DNA of 64,000 nucleotides from Paramylibacter ulvae (GCF_014652655.1 NZ_BMZF01000002.1:310001-374000), one strand, 5' to 3'; shown: positions 9,454 to 18,571, counted from the first letter of the stretch. Translations and numbers: made by a program. The notes: generated from the sequence alone by a model not told the origin.

Positions 9454-9490
9454 TTGACACAAAGTATTTTATTGCAATACTTTGTGTCAA
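9454..9490. promoter_or_regulatory. Perfect 15-bp inverted repeat with symmetric -35-like ends between oppA-like and iclR-type genes
   Basis: The arm TTGACACAAAGTATT at 9454-9468 is repeated exactly as its reverse complement at 9476-9490, with a 7-nt AT-rich spacer. Each end begins with a consensus TTGACA, one per strand, and each is followed 17-18 nt later by ATACTT/TACTTT, so two face-to-face promoters may overlap the same palindrome. The site sits in the roughly 300-nt gap 9269-9569 between the peptide importer and the regulator; the rest of that gap shows no gene. A binding site for the adjacent IclR-type protein is the simplest reading, which is inference. Confidence 0.65.
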
Positions 9491-9569
9491 ATAACAGTAC
9501 AAACTGTATCCAGATGAACTAGATTTGCAAACGGAATTTGAAATTATTTCGTGCGGGGGTGTGACAGTG

Positions 9570-10391
9570 ATGACAAATGCGGCGGAATTACTGTCCCATA
9601 AAGAGAAAAAATCCAGTGCGCAGGATAATCGCAGCTCACTATTTGTTGGGTCTGTGGAAAAATGCTTTTTTGTTTTGAACGCGTTCCATCAATCAAAAAG
9701 ACCGCTTAGCCTTACCGAGGTCGCATTGAAAACTGGCTTGGGCAAAAGCGCGGCACAACGGTTTTGTTATGCTCTGGTAGAAATGGGATACCTCGAACGC
9801 GAAGCGGATAGCCGTCGTATGTTCCCATCTGCAAAGTTGATGGAATTTTCCTATACGTTTTTGCGATCTGATCCCGTGAACACTTTGGCGGCACCACATT
9901 TGTTACGTGCGCGTGAAACATGTGGACAGGCTGTTAATCTGGCACTACCGATGGACCAAGATGTGATTTATGTGGCGCGTTTGCCCAGCTTTCATTCGTC
10001 CATCGTTAGTCCAATTGTCGGAGGCCGCGCACCGATGTTTTGCACAGCGAGTGGTCGCGCATATTTGTCAACTTTGCCTGACAAAGAGCGGGCAAAAATT
10101 CTAAAAGAATCCGACATTCGCAATCTTACGCCTCACACGATTACCGATAACGCGGAAATTTTACGTCGCATCAACGATGTTTCGAACAAAGGTTATACGA
10201 TCGCTGTTCAAGAATGTATCATCGGGGAAATTTCGATTGGCGCACCAATTTTTGGTGCAGGTCGCCAGGGTGTGGGGGCAATCAACATTTGTGTAACAAT
10301 GCCAAATTGGACAGTGGAGCGCGTCGAAGCAGAGCTTGCGCCAATAATATGTCAAACCGCGCATGACATAACGGTTGCTCTTGCGAATTAG
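9570..10391 (+). CDS. IclR family transcriptional regulator
   Basis: The roughly 273-residue protein has an N-terminal winged helix-turn-helix (about residues 25-90; SLTEVALKTGLGKSAAQRFCYALVEMGYLE) and a C-terminal effector-binding domain (GGRAPMFCTASGRAYLSTLP; SIGAPIFGAGRQGVGAINICV). I chose the ATG at 9570, preceded by a GGGGG run; in-frame GTGs at 9561 and 9567 and a TTG at 9525 are possible. It is divergent from the peptide importer and a perfect palindrome lies between them, so local control of the importer and itself is likely. The effector is unknown. Confidence 0.88.
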   Translation: MTNAAELLSHKEKKSSAQDNRSSLFVGSVEKCFFVLNAFHQSKRPLSLTEVALKTGLGKSAAQRFCYALVEMGYLEREADSRRMFPSAKLMEFSYTFLRSDPVNTLAAPHLLRARETCGQAVNLALPMDQDVIYVARLPSFHSSIVSPIVGGRAPMFCTASGRAYLSTLPDKERAKILKESDIRNLTPHTITDNAEILRRINDVSNKGYTIAVQECIIGEISIGAPIFGAGRQGVGAINICVTMPNWTVERVEAELAPIICQTAHDITVALAN

Positions 10392-10413
10392 TCATTCATC
10401 GCAGTGTTAATAT

Positions 10414-10429
10414 AAATTTAATTAAATTT
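10414..10429. promoter_or_regulatory. AT-only palindrome upstream of the wzz-like gene
   Basis: The 16 bases AAATTTAATTAAATTT form a perfect palindrome in the 89-nt gap between the iclR-type stop and the wzz-like start. Such AT-rich steps are typical of binding sites for MucR/Ros-type regulators of exopolysaccharide genes in alphaproteobacteria, but the match here is only compositional. Confidence 0.3.
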
Positions 10430-10480
10430 GTAAATGTTGAGCCAGATCCATTTCTGTTCTCATCATGAAAGATTAATAAA

Positions 10481-11710
10481 TTGCTGCATGAAACGTTAAC
10501 TGCTCCGCGGCTTGTTGTGCCTGTTTCGCGTGATGTAAATATCTTTCATCTTGCGGCGATCATGTGGCGGGCAAAGGCGTTTTTGATTGCGCTTGGCTTG
10601 ATTGCGGGGATAGTTTCCGCGGCATATTTTACTTATCTTTCAGCAAACTGGTATCGAGCGAAATCTGCAATTGTTATTTCGCTTGGTCAAAATGATGGCG
10701 GAGACCCTGTGGCAAATGGCACGAATACGTCATTGGAATATGCGGCGAACACACAGGTGGCGGTGCTGACGTCGCGCGATTTACTGTCTGAATTGGCCAC
10801 GCGTTCGAATGCGCAAACATTTGCAGAATATTCAAATGTTGAAGATCCCGAACAAATCATTGATAAATTGGCGCGCAACATAAGCGTCAGAAACATCCGC
10901 CATTCCTATATCATAGAGATTTCGGCGACGGCACGCGACGCCACTAATGCCATCAATTTGGCAAACCAACTTGTCGAAATCTACACCGAACGCCAAATCG
11001 CACATCATTTTTCAGTGGCTGAAAACCGCATGGAACATTTGTCGCAACGTGTCACAGAGAGCAAAAAACGACTAAGCATTTCTCAGGAAAATTTGCGTGC
11101 ATTTAAGCAAACTACGCATGCGTCATTACCCCAAGAATTGGACCGATTATATCTTCAAATGACACAGACGCGTCAACGGATTGCACAAATTACACAGGCT
11201 TCTGGAGAATTTGAAATTGTGAATTTCAAAGGGTTCCCAGATCAAGCCGACACCGTGCTCAATGCGAAAACTGCAACTGATACGGATTTGGGTGAACCGT
11301 TGCGTTTGAAACTTAAGAACATCAATTCAGCGCTAAACACGGCTTTGAGCAAGGATCAAATACGCAGCAAACACCAACGCGATGCTCTGGTTTTTGCGCA
11401 AACTCAATTGGCGCAAAAAATCAAAGACTACGCAGCGGATTTGGTAAACTTGCAAGAATTGAACCGACAGGTAGCGACAAATACACTGTTACACGATCAG
11501 GCTTTGTTGCAGTTTAGACAGGTTTCAGATGCACAAACTCAAGGATTGAGCGAGAGCCGCATTTTATCCATTGCTAACCACGGTGCCAAAATTGGTTACG
11601 GTACAGTTGTGAAAACGGGTATCGCCGTGTTCTTTGCGCTGCTTATAGGGGCATTTTGCGTTGCGACCCGTGATGCCTATTATTGGCAAAAACAACAGCA
11701 AACAGCCTAG
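10481..11710 (+). CDS. Wzz/GumC-like polysaccharide chain-length determinant protein
   Basis: The roughly 409-residue protein has the Wzz/PCP layout: an N-terminal cytoplasmic stretch, a membrane helix (AFLIALGLIAGIVSAAYFTYL, about residues 32-52), a large periplasmic region rich in coiled coil (about 180-370), and a C-terminal membrane helix (TGIAVFFALLIGAFCVAT). There is no C-terminal tyrosine kinase domain. The start is uncertain: the TTG at 10481 keeps the expected cytoplasmic lead, while the ATG at 10488 is in another frame and runs into a stop after three codons. A 16-nt AT palindrome lies upstream (10414-10429). With YjbH and YjbF downstream it belongs to an exopolysaccharide group. 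Confidence 0.8.
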   Translation: MLHETLTAPRLVVPVSRDVNIFHLAAIMWRAKAFLIALGLIAGIVSAAYFTYLSANWYRAKSAIVISLGQNDGGDPVANGTNTSLEYAANTQVAVLTSRDLLSELATRSNAQTFAEYSNVEDPEQIIDKLARNISVRNIRHSYIIEISATARDATNAINLANQLVEIYTERQIAHHFSVAENRMEHLSQRVTESKKRLSISQENLRAFKQTTHASLPQELDRLYLQMTQTRQRIAQITQASGEFEIVNFKGFPDQADTVLNAKTATDTDLGEPLRLKLKNINSALNTALSKDQIRSKHQRDALVFAQTQLAQKIKDYAADLVNLQELNRQVATNTLLHDQALLQFRQVSDAQTQGLSESRILSIANHGAKIGYGTVVKTGIAVFFALLIGAFCVATRDAYYWQKQQQTA

Positions 11711-11813
11711 CATTCAATCACGCGCAATTTTTTGCCTGACGATTTAACTTTCTCTTTTAGAGATGCTATTGTTATAACCAACAAAAGTTCGCGTTAAGTG
11801 AAGGGGCAGTCAG

Positions 11814-13940
11814 GTGGGCAGAGCCAGCAAATTTCAACATCGTTTGCGATGTATTTCAACGTTGATGTTAACGGTCAGCGCATCCGCCATTTCGGCCCAG
11901 TCCCTGTCATTTGGACCATCAATGAACATGTTTGGCACGTCAGGCTTGATCGATATGCCATCGGCAGAGAGCCAACCAGATGCGGATTTTTCCACGACGA
12001 TTTCCAGTTTCGCTGGGTCAGTTCGCGGTACATTCACGTTTCAAGTGACCCCGCGCCTGTCAGGAACATTTCGATACACAAAGATTGATAACTGGGTGTT
12101 TGACAACGAAACCTACGATCGTAGTTTTGATTTTCAGTATCGTTTGCTCGATGAGACCAAATACCGCCCAGCACTTGCCATTGGTTTGCGTGATTTCATG
12201 GGCACAGGAATTTATTCTGGTCAATATATTGTCGCCACAAAAAACATTACACCCAAGCTCAAGGTAACGGGTGGTGTCGGTTGGGGACGCTTTTCCAACA
12301 GCAATGATATCCAAGTCTATCGCGAAGGAAACTTGGGCGGCAAGCCATCCGTCGACGATTGGTTCAGCGGCCCCGCGGGATTTTTTGGCGGCGTTGAATG
12401 GCAAACACCCGTGAAGGGATTGCGTGCAAAGGTTGAATATTCATCCGATAAATATGCGATTGAAAACACGCTTGATCGCGATGAAAATTTCCCAAACCGG
12501 CGCTCTGAAATTACCTTTGATCGCAAGTCGCCGTTGAATTTCGGTTTGGAATATTCACGCAATGATTCATATAGTGTCGGGCTTTATTACATGTACGGGT
12601 CCGAACTTGGGCTGCGGTTTACCACATCACTCAATCCAAAAACGGGTGGTCGTGGTGTTCGGGATCGTGCACCGTTGCCAATAACCCCACGCGCCCGCCC
12701 TGTGGATCGTTCAACAGATTGGCAAACCGTTGACAATATCAACGCAAAGGGTCGTAAACAGCTAAACACTTTGTTGAACAAAGAAGGTTTGGTTGTTGAA
12801 TCATTGGCTCTAAGTGCAAATCGTGCTGAATTGCGTGTGCGTAACAATCGTTACCTTACCACTGCTCAGGCGTATGGGCGCGCCGCGCGTGCAATGGCAT
12901 TTGTCATGCCCGATTCCGTGGATACGTTTGTTATCACGCCCGTTGAACAGGGCCTGCCAGTTGCCTCGATGACGATCAATCGCGGTCAACTGGAAAAATT
13001 TGAAAATGACCCAAATGGCATCGTCAAAAGCGCAAGCGCGTTTGATTTGAGTGATGCGCAAAAGCTGCCAGCAAATGGTGAACTTGATCCAGAACTCTAT
13101 CCCGATTTCACATGGTCACTTGCACCATATGTTTCGATCAAGGTTTTCGATTCTGACGATCCATTTGCGGTGACAGGTGGATTACGTTTGCGTGGGGATT
13201 TGGACATATCACCAGGTTTTTCGATCAGTGGTTCGGTATCCAAAAAGCTTATCAAAAATGATTTTGAACCTTCCCCAAGTGAAAGCAACCTGCCAGCGGT
13301 GCGCACGGATGTCGGTCAATATAACCGCCATGGCGATCCCGCGTTGGATCGTTTGACCGCGGACTATTTGTTTAAAATATCCCCTGCGGTATATGGCCGT
13401 GTTTCGGCGGGTTATTTGGAAAAAATGTACGGGGGTGTTTCGGCGGAGGTGCTGTATAAACCTGTTGAACAAAACTGGGGATTGGGCGCTGAAATCAATT
13501 ATGTCAAACAGCGTGATTTTGATATGCGATTGGGCTTTCGCGACTATTCCGTTGTGACGGGGCATGTGTCTGGATATCTGGATATGAAAAATGGTTTTGC
13601 TTTGCAATTGGATGCAGGGCGCTATTTGGCGGGTGATGTTGGCGCAACGTTTTCTGTGGATCGCACGTTTGATAACGGCTGGAAAATCGGCGCCTATGCA
13701 ACGCTTACTGATGTGCCCGCCGAAGATTTTGGCGAAGGCAGCTTTGACAAAGGTGTGCGAATGGAAATTCCGCTTGCATGGGCAGTCGGTACATCAAGCA
13801 AGAAAACTGTGAATAACACGCTGACATCATTAACGCGGGATGGTGGTGCACGACTTAATGTGGAGAACCGATTGTATCCGATTGTGAAGGACTATCACAC
13901 GAATGCGGTATCTGGTTCTTGGGGAAGGTTTTGGCGATGA
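11814..13940 (+). CDS. yjbH: YjbH domain-containing outer-membrane protein (exopolysaccharide export)
   Basis: The 708-residue protein starts at a GTG with AAGGGG 8 nt upstream. A signal peptide is visible (LMLTVSASAISA, cleavage near residue 27), then the YjbH start FGPSMNMFGTSGLIDMPSAE, followed by many amphipathic beta-strand segments and an aromatic C-terminus ending WGRFWR. The family is a large outer-membrane beta-barrel tied to exopolysaccharide production (yjbEFGH in enterobacteria, gfc genes in group 4 capsule). It overlaps the yjbF-like gene by ATGA, so the two are coupled. A YjbG/GfcC-type partner is not seen next to it. Confidence 0.88.
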   Translation: MGRASKFQHRLRCISTLMLTVSASAISAQSLSFGPSMNMFGTSGLIDMPSAESQPDADFSTTISSFAGSVRGTFTFQVTPRLSGTFRYTKIDNWVFDNETYDRSFDFQYRLLDETKYRPALAIGLRDFMGTGIYSGQYIVATKNITPKLKVTGGVGWGRFSNSNDIQVYREGNLGGKPSVDDWFSGPAGFFGGVEWQTPVKGLRAKVEYSSDKYAIENTLDRDENFPNRRSEITFDRKSPLNFGLEYSRNDSYSVGLYYMYGSELGLRFTTSLNPKTGGRGVRDRAPLPITPRARPVDRSTDWQTVDNINAKGRKQLNTLLNKEGLVVESLALSANRAELRVRNNRYLTTAQAYGRAARAMAFVMPDSVDTFVITPVEQGLPVASMTINRGQLEKFENDPNGIVKSASAFDLSDAQKLPANGELDPELYPDFTWSLAPYVSIKVFDSDDPFAVTGGLRLRGDLDISPGFSISGSVSKKLIKNDFEPSPSESNLPAVRTDVGQYNRHGDPALDRLTADYLFKISPAVYGRVSAGYLEKMYGGVSAEVLYKPVEQNWGLGAEINYVKQRDFDMRLGFRDYSVVTGHVSGYLDMKNGFALQLDAGRYLAGDVGATFSVDRTFDNGWKIGAYATLTDVPAEDFGEGSFDKGVRMEIPLAWAVGTSSKKTVNNTLTSLTRDGGARLNVENRLYPIVKDYHTNAVSGSWGRFWR

Positions 13941-14578
13941 AACGAATTGGCCTGTTAATTGGGGTCGCCATTGCAATAAGTCTTGGCGCGTGTAGCAGCA
14001 AAAACAATGTTGCTGGTGGTGGATTGATGAGCGACACCGCGAAAAAAATGATCGCCGCGCGAAAGGCGAAACGTTCAGGTGTTAAACCAAAACCGCTTAG
14101 CCGTGCAAGCATTGCAAATGTAGATCAAAGCATCGCACAGATTTCTGTACCCAGAGCGGGCGTGAAATCATTGTTTACCATGGTGTCACAAAACGGTTCA
14201 AACCGTACTTTTTTGAACAAAGGTGGTAAAACGTTTACGATTAGAAATAATAAACTAGTCGCGACGCGCGGGTTGGAATTTGATTTGATGGCGATGGGGT
14301 CCAGTGGTTCAAATGATCGAACCTATCGGTATCTAACGCCAGAAAATCATCTCGCTCAAATCCAATTCAGATGTGAATTTGAAGGGCAAACAAGCGAAAC
14401 AATCACGATCGTAGAGAAAAGCTATACTCTAGCGCGTGTAGAAGAAGTCTGCAAAAGCCCAACACACGCTTTTAAAAATCGATATTGGATCAGCCAAGCA
14501 TCTGGTAAGGTTTGGAAATCTGAGCAATGGATCGGGCCGCAAATGGGGCATGCGATCATCGAGATTTTGAATAACTAG
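13937..14578 (+). CDS. yjbF: YjbF/GfcB-like lipoprotein (exopolysaccharide)
   Basis: The 213-residue product begins MKRIGLLIGVAIAISLGACSS, a lipoprotein signal with lipobox LGAC, so it is likely anchored by its Cys at residue 19. The C-terminal half (YRYLTPENHLAQIQFRCEFEG...YWISQASGKVWKSEQWIGP) matches the YjbF/GfcB lipoprotein family that accompanies YjbH. The start overlaps the yjbH stop (ATGA). A hairpin with a T-run follows at 14587-14616 and probably ends the operon. Confidence 0.8.
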   Translation: MKRIGLLIGVAIAISLGACSSKNNVAGGGLMSDTAKKMIAARKAKRSGVKPKPLSRASIANVDQSIAQISVPRAGVKSLFTMVSQNGSNRTFLNKGGKTFTIRNNKLVATRGLEFDLMAMGSSGSNDRTYRYLTPENHLAQIQFRCEFEGQTSETITIVEKSYTLARVEEVCKSPTHAFKNRYWISQASGKVWKSEQWIGPQMGHAIIEILNN

Positions 14579-14586
14579 CCAAAGAA

Positions 14587-14616
14587 AAGATGTTTCTACA
14601 TCTTGCCTCTTTTTTT
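14587..14616 (+). terminator. Rho-independent terminator after yjbF-like gene
   Basis: A 6-bp stem AAGATG/CATCTT around a 6-nt loop, followed by GCCTC and a run of seven T. It lies 8 nt after the yjbF-like stop. Confidence 0.65.
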
Positions 14617-14715
14617 GGGCGGCAACATACCCTATCTTTAACCCATGGGAGGTGGCAGAGTTAGATTTTCTGTTGCCGAAATTAATAACCTGCTTTGCAA
14701 ACAAGGAGCAATTTC

Positions 14716-15057
14716 ATGGGCAAAAGAGACGATTTGATCGCGGTATACGCAGACGATTTGAAAAACAAATGTGGCATGTCACCAGATATGGATCTGTTGA
14801 CCAAAGTAACCATCGGTTGCGGACCAGCTATTTACAACAATGACGCATCAACTGTTGCGGCAACACAAGCAGCCGAACTTGAAACAGTGAAAAACAATTT
14901 CCTGATTAAAAAATTGGGCTTGGCTGACAGCCCGGCATTGATGGATGCAATCAATCAAGCAATGGACACATATGGCCGTTCAGAGCGTTCAAAATATCGC
15001 GCAGTTGTCTATTACATGCTGACAAAACATTTTGGCAAAGAATCCGTTTACGGTTGA
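14716..15057 (+). CDS. DUF2853 family protein
   Basis: A small soluble protein of 113 residues (MGKRDDLIAVYADDLKNKCGM...). The whole length matches DUF2853, with conserved segments DLLTKVTIGCGPAIYNNDAS, LETVKNNFLIKKLGL and YRAVVYYMLTKHF. The start at 14716 is preceded by AAGGAGCAATTTC, an excellent ribosome site; an in-frame ATG 21 nt earlier is less likely. It is a single-gene unit between two terminators. The function of DUF2853 is unknown. Confidence 0.85.
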   Translation: MGKRDDLIAVYADDLKNKCGMSPDMDLLTKVTIGCGPAIYNNDASTVAATQAAELETVKNNFLIKKLGLADSPALMDAINQAMDTYGRSERSKYRAVVYYMLTKHFGKESVYG

Positions 15058-15082
15058 TTTGATCAAAACTATTCGATTCTAA

Positions 15083-15107
15083 AGGGGTGCATTCGCGCCC
15101 CTTTTTT
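15083..15107 (+). terminator. Rho-independent terminator after DUF2853 gene
   Basis: An 8-bp stem AGGGGTGC/GCGCCCCT with one G-U pair and a loop ATTC, directly followed by six T. It is 25 nt after the stop codon. Confidence 0.85.
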
Positions 15108-15174
15108 ATTTAAGACAATGGTTAAGAAATTGAATTGTCATAATTTATTCGCAAACAAAATTTGTAATGCCCAA

Positions 15175-15270
15175 GTATTTCGGCCTATATTCCAATTCAA
15201 GAAATTGGTGAGGCTCCATTTTGGGGCGTGGGGTAAGGGGCGTTCCGACACGGGTCGCCCCTTTTCTTTT
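15175..15270 (+). ncRNA. Candidate small RNA or terminated leader upstream of extensin-like gene
   Basis: Three short hairpins follow one another: CCAATT/AATTGG at 15192-15208, GCTCC/GGGGC at 15213-15227, and AAGGGGCG/CGCCCCTT at 15235-15263 followed by TTTTCTTTT. The last has the form of an intrinsic terminator, yet there is no gene between it and the previous terminator at 15107. TGTAAT at 15163-15168 and TATATT at 15186-15191 are possible -10 elements. Two copies of GGGGCG (15223 and 15237) could compete for the same CGCCCC arm. It may be a free small RNA or an attenuated leader; no known family is recognised. Confidence 0.35.
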
Positions 15271-15326
15271 GCATTGAACTTTTGTTGCAAAAGGTGTTCC
15301 TTGCAGCCTTAAATTGGACGGATTAG

Positions 15327-16046
15327 ATGCGGTTTTTACGTTGGTTAAACGGAGTGATGTTTTCCCTGTGCTTGTTGTGGAGCATGGTGATCGCTGGTTT
15401 GATTTATCTTCCAAATTCGCCGCTGCCCGATATGTGGAACCCAACAACCCCGTTTGATCCAACGGCACAGTTTTCTGCGTTTTCGAATATCAAACTAAAT
15501 AGGGTTCTTAAAAACCCCACACAATGTGGTGTGCTTTTGGCGCAAATGGGTGCGAATTTTCAATCCTTATCTGATCGTGTGGAAACCAATGATTGCAACA
15601 TTACAAACCGCGTTGTGATGCGCGGAGCTGGACAATCTGTCATCGCGCCGTTGGAAACGAAATGCGAAATTGCGTTGCGATTGGCGCTATGGGAACGCCA
15701 TGCGCTACAATCCGCCGCTTTTGAACTTTTGGGTCAATCGGTGGCGCGTGTAGAACATTTTGCCAGTTTTTCATGCCGCCCAATACGTACAACAAATGGC
15801 CAGCGCCGCCGTATGAGCGAACATGCAACCGCTAACGCGGTTGATATTGCAGGGTTTGTATTGGCAGACGGACAGAAAATTTCAGTTTTGTCGGATTGGG
15901 ATGATCAATCTGAAAAGGGTGAATTTCTGCGTACAATTCGTGATGGTGCCTGTGATTGGTTCAAAGTCACGCTAAGCCCAGATTACAACGCCCTGCACAA
16001 AGATCATTTTCATTTTGATCAGGGTCGTTGGAACAGTTGTCGTTAA
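15327..16046 (+). CDS. Extensin-like family protein (putative peptidoglycan carboxypeptidase fold)
   Basis: The 239-residue protein has an N-terminal membrane anchor (FSLCLLWSMVIAGLIYL) and the extensin-like C-terminal domain: four or more Cys that would form disulfides, the SEHATANAVDIAGF motif near residue 167 and the C-terminal DHFHFDQG motif, which together give the His/Asp/His zinc ligands of the DD-carboxypeptidase-like fold. Periplasmic action on the cell wall is likely but the activity of this family is not well defined. The ribosome site GGA lies 9 nt before the ATG. The last four bases TTAA serve as stops for this gene and for the opposite DUF1761 gene. Confidence 0.85.
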   Translation: MRFLRWLNGVMFSLCLLWSMVIAGLIYLPNSPLPDMWNPTTPFDPTAQFSAFSNIKLNRVLKNPTQCGVLLAQMGANFQSLSDRVETNDCNITNRVVMRGAGQSVIAPLETKCEIALRLALWERHALQSAAFELLGQSVARVEHFASFSCRPIRTTNGQRRRMSEHATANAVDIAGFVLADGQKISVLSDWDDQSEKGEFLRTIRDGACDWFKVTLSPDYNALHKDHFHFDQGRWNSCR

Positions 16047-16429
16047 AACAACCCCAATACAAACCCCATAATGGCGCTGCCAAATGTGATGTAACCAGCG
16101 TCAATTGCGATTAATTTTCTGGGGCGCATCCCAAATGAATAACAGGTCGCGAGCCACGGGGATGCCAAAAACAATCCGATACCAAGCCCGCTAACCAACC
16201 CCTTGGCGCCGGTATCAATGCCGCTACTTGCAAAAATGTGGCGCATCATGCCCGCCACCAATATGGCGCTGATAAATGCGATTATATATGGCGCAGGGCT
16301 TGCGCCCGCCTTGACCTGTTCTTCGCTGATACCCGAAGCTGCCATCCAAGGTTTAGCAAGGCTCATGTACCAGATTGCACCAAACCCAAAACTTGCAGCG
16401 GCGGCGATAATGACGGCGATGAATTGCAT
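16043..16429 (-). CDS. DUF1761 domain-containing membrane protein
   Basis: A small inner-membrane protein of 128 residues with four predicted helices (residues about 2-22, 48-66, 75-95, 108-127). The N-terminal FGFGAIWYMSLAKPWMAASG and the central YIIAFISAILVAGMMRHI match DUF1761. An AGGGAGG ribosome site precedes the ATG. Function unknown. Convergent with the extensin-like gene, sharing a TTAA double stop. Confidence 0.85.
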   Translation of the reverse strand: MQFIAVIIAAAASFGFGAIWYMSLAKPWMAASGISEEQVKAGASPAPYIIAFISAILVAGMMRHIFASSGIDTGAKGLVSGLGIGLFLASPWLATCYSFGMRPRKLIAIDAGYITFGSAIMGFVLGLF

Positions 16430-16505
16430 AATTTCCTCCCTGTTTGTGGAAATTATGCAAGGGTGAGGGTGAAAAATCTAGCGTTTTGTGGTATTGCGAG
16501 GTTGG

Positions 16506-17477
16506 TTAATTTTCGGCCTTCAACGGGCGCGACATCAGTGATGTAAGGGCGCTTGGAACATCCATCTGTCCATCCAAGATATCCGCAACTGTTTGTGCAA
16601 TGGGCATCTCAACATTGAATTGTTCCGCCAATTTCAAACACGCCTTTGCAGTTGCTACGCCTTCGTATGTTTTGCCGGTGGAAAATGCGCCAGTCTGGCC
16701 AAGCGTATAGCCAAACGAAAAATTGCGTGATTGTTTTGATGTACAGGTTAACACCAAATCACCAAATCCAGATAGTCCAGACAGTGTTTCGATTTTCGCT
16801 CCCATCGCTAGACCAAGCCGTGAGGTTTCCGCAAATCCGCGTGTCATCAATGCGGCCTGCGCGCTCTGGCCAAGGCCGCTACCCGCGACAATGCCACAGG
16901 CAATTGCCAATACGTTCTTCAACGCACCACCCAATTGTGCACCGCGCATATCGTTGGACAGATATAATCGCAAACTGGGGGTCGATAACATTTCTTGTAA
17001 TCGTTCGCCGAGTGTTGGGTCATCGGCAGCAATGGTTAGCGCAGTGGGTTTTCCACTTGCGATTTCGCCTGCAAACCCGGGGCCCGTGATCACAGCTAAT
17101 TGGTGGTTAGGTAACCGTTCGGCGCCGATTTCTGTTTGTAATTTTCCGCTATCTGTTTCGATCCCTTTGGCGCAAAAAATAATGGGACAGGTGATTTTGT
17201 CAAAATTAGTTTGCGTCAATAAACCGCGCAATTGTTGCGCTGGTACGACCATCAAAATCGCATCCATATCGGACAGTCGCGTAAAATCGGATGTGGGCAA
17301 CAATCCGTTTGGCAATGGCAAATCGGGCAGATAATCCGCATTCACACCCGATTGCGCCATGGCGTCCATTTTGGTCTGATCGCGCCCCCAAAGGGTGACG
17401 TGATTGCCGTCATTTGCGAAAACATATGCCATTGCCGTACCAAACGCACCCGCGCCGATAACCCCAATGTTATTCAT
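16506..17477 (-). CDS. gpsA: Glycerol-3-phosphate dehydrogenase [NAD(P)+]
   Basis: A 323-residue cytosolic enzyme that reduces dihydroxyacetone phosphate to sn-glycerol 3-phosphate for phospholipid synthesis. The Rossmann motif [10 protein letters not shown] is at residue 8, the [15 protein letters not shown] segment near 135 and the [14 protein letters not shown] segment with the catalytic Lys near 185. Full length for the family. The start overlaps the tsaD stop (ATGA), so it is co-translated with tsaD. Confidence 0.96.
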   Translation of the reverse strand: MNNIGVIGAGAFGTAMAYVFANDGNHVTLWGRDQTKMDAMAQSGVNADYLPDLPLPNGLLPTSDFTRLSDMDAILMVVPAQQLRGLLTQTNFDKITCPIIFCAKGIETDSGKLQTEIGAERLPNHQLAVITGPGFAGEIASGKPTALTIAADDPTLGERLQEMLSTPSLRLYLSNDMRGAQLGGALKNVLAIACGIVAGSGLGQSAQAALMTRGFAETSRLGLAMGAKIETLSGLSGFGDLVLTCTSKQSRNFSFGYTLGQTGAFSTGKTYEGVATAKACLKLAEQFNVEMPIAQTVADILDGQMDVPSALTSLMSRPLKAEN

Positions 17478-18571
17478 GCCTTGGCTCCCTTTTTCCCTGA
17501 CCCAAGCATTGGTGCTGCTGCTTTATCCAACGGCCATCGCGGACGCGCTGAAAGTGTCATATCGTCAATGCGACCAGCGTTGAATTGTTCCAAACCGGCC
17601 CATGCGATCATCGCGGCATTGTCGGTGCAATATTTCATCGGTGGCGCAAGGAATTTGAACCCAGCATTATGTGCCGCCTGTTCCAGTTTGCCACGAATAA
17701 CGCCATTCGCCGCAACACCGCCAGCAACAGCAATGACAGGTGTTTTTGTTCCACATAATTCCAAAAACGCCAAACACGCACGGCGAGTTTTTTCGGCCAA
17801 TGTATCGGCGGCGGCCATTTGAAAACTGGCGCATAGGTCGGATCTGTCTTGTTCGCTGATCCCACCTTTTTCGGAAACGATTTGATCACGCGCACGGCGT
17901 AATGCGGTTTTTAATCCCGAAAACGACATGTCACATCCTGCACGATCCAACAGCGGGCGGGGGAATTTGAAGCGGGCGGGATCACCCACGGCCGCGGCCT
18001 TTTCCACCAATGGTCCGCCAGGATATCCAAGCGCCAGAAGCTTGGCTGTTTTATCGAATGCTTCACCCGGTGCATCATCAATTGTGCCACCTAGTCGGGT
18101 GAATTTTTCCGCGCTATGGACGGCCAAAAATTGGCAATGTCCACCGCTAACCAATAACATCAAATAGGGATAGGCAACGCCATCCGTCATGCGCGGGGTT
18201 AATGCATGGCCTGCCAAATGATTCACGCCGATCAACGGTTTGTTTAGCCCCGCTGCCAATCCTTTGGCGCACATCACGCCGCTGATGACACCACCGATTA
18301 AACCTGGTCCCGCGGTAACCGCGATTGCGTCAATGTCGGATAATGATACATTGGCCTCGGAAATGGCCATTTCAACACAGAGATCCAATCGTTCGGCATG
18401 TGCGCGTGCGGCAATTTCGGGAACGACACCACCAAATGCAGCGTGCAAGTCTTCTTGGCCTGAAACAACGGATGACAAGATTTCGCCCTTGCCGTCTTGG
18501 TGTTGTAACACGGCGGCGGCGGTATCGTCACAGCTGCTTTCGATCCCAAGGATTGTGATATTCTGTTCCAT
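17474..18571 (-). CDS. tsaD: tRNA N6-adenosine threonylcarbamoyltransferase TsaD
   Basis: A 365-residue enzyme that makes N6-threonylcarbamoyladenosine at position 37 of ANN-decoding tRNAs together with TsaB/TsaE. The N-terminal [15 protein letters not shown], the metal-binding [10 protein letters not shown] near residue 113 and [13 protein letters not shown] near 137 are all present, as is the FSGLKTA block. I chose MEQNITIL at 18571; an in-frame start at 18586 would add five residues. It is divergent from hemD with fewer than 80 nt between starts. Confidence 0.95.
   Translation of the reverse strand: MEQNITILGIESSCDDTAAAVLQHQDGKGEILSSVVSGQEDLHAAFGGVVPEIAARAHAERLDLCVEMAISEANVSLSDIDAIAVTAGPGLIGGVISGVMCAKGLAAGLNKPLIGVNHLAGHALTPRMTDGVAYPYLMLLVSGGHCQFLAVHSAEKFTRLGGTIDDAPGEAFDKTAKLLALGYPGGPLVEKAAAVGDPARFKFPRPLLDRAGCDMSFSGLKTALRRARDQIVSEKGGISEQDRSDLCASFQMAAADTLAEKTRRACLAFLELCGTKTPVIAVAGGVAANGVIRGKLEQAAHNAGFKFLAPPMKYCTDNAAMIAWAGLEQFNAGRIDDMTLSARPRWPLDKAAAPMLGSGKKGAKA

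Noticed and set aside
17232-17822. Plus-strand open frame of 196 codons across gpsA/tsaD
   Set aside because: Antisense of two conserved genes; composition typical of a shadow frame.
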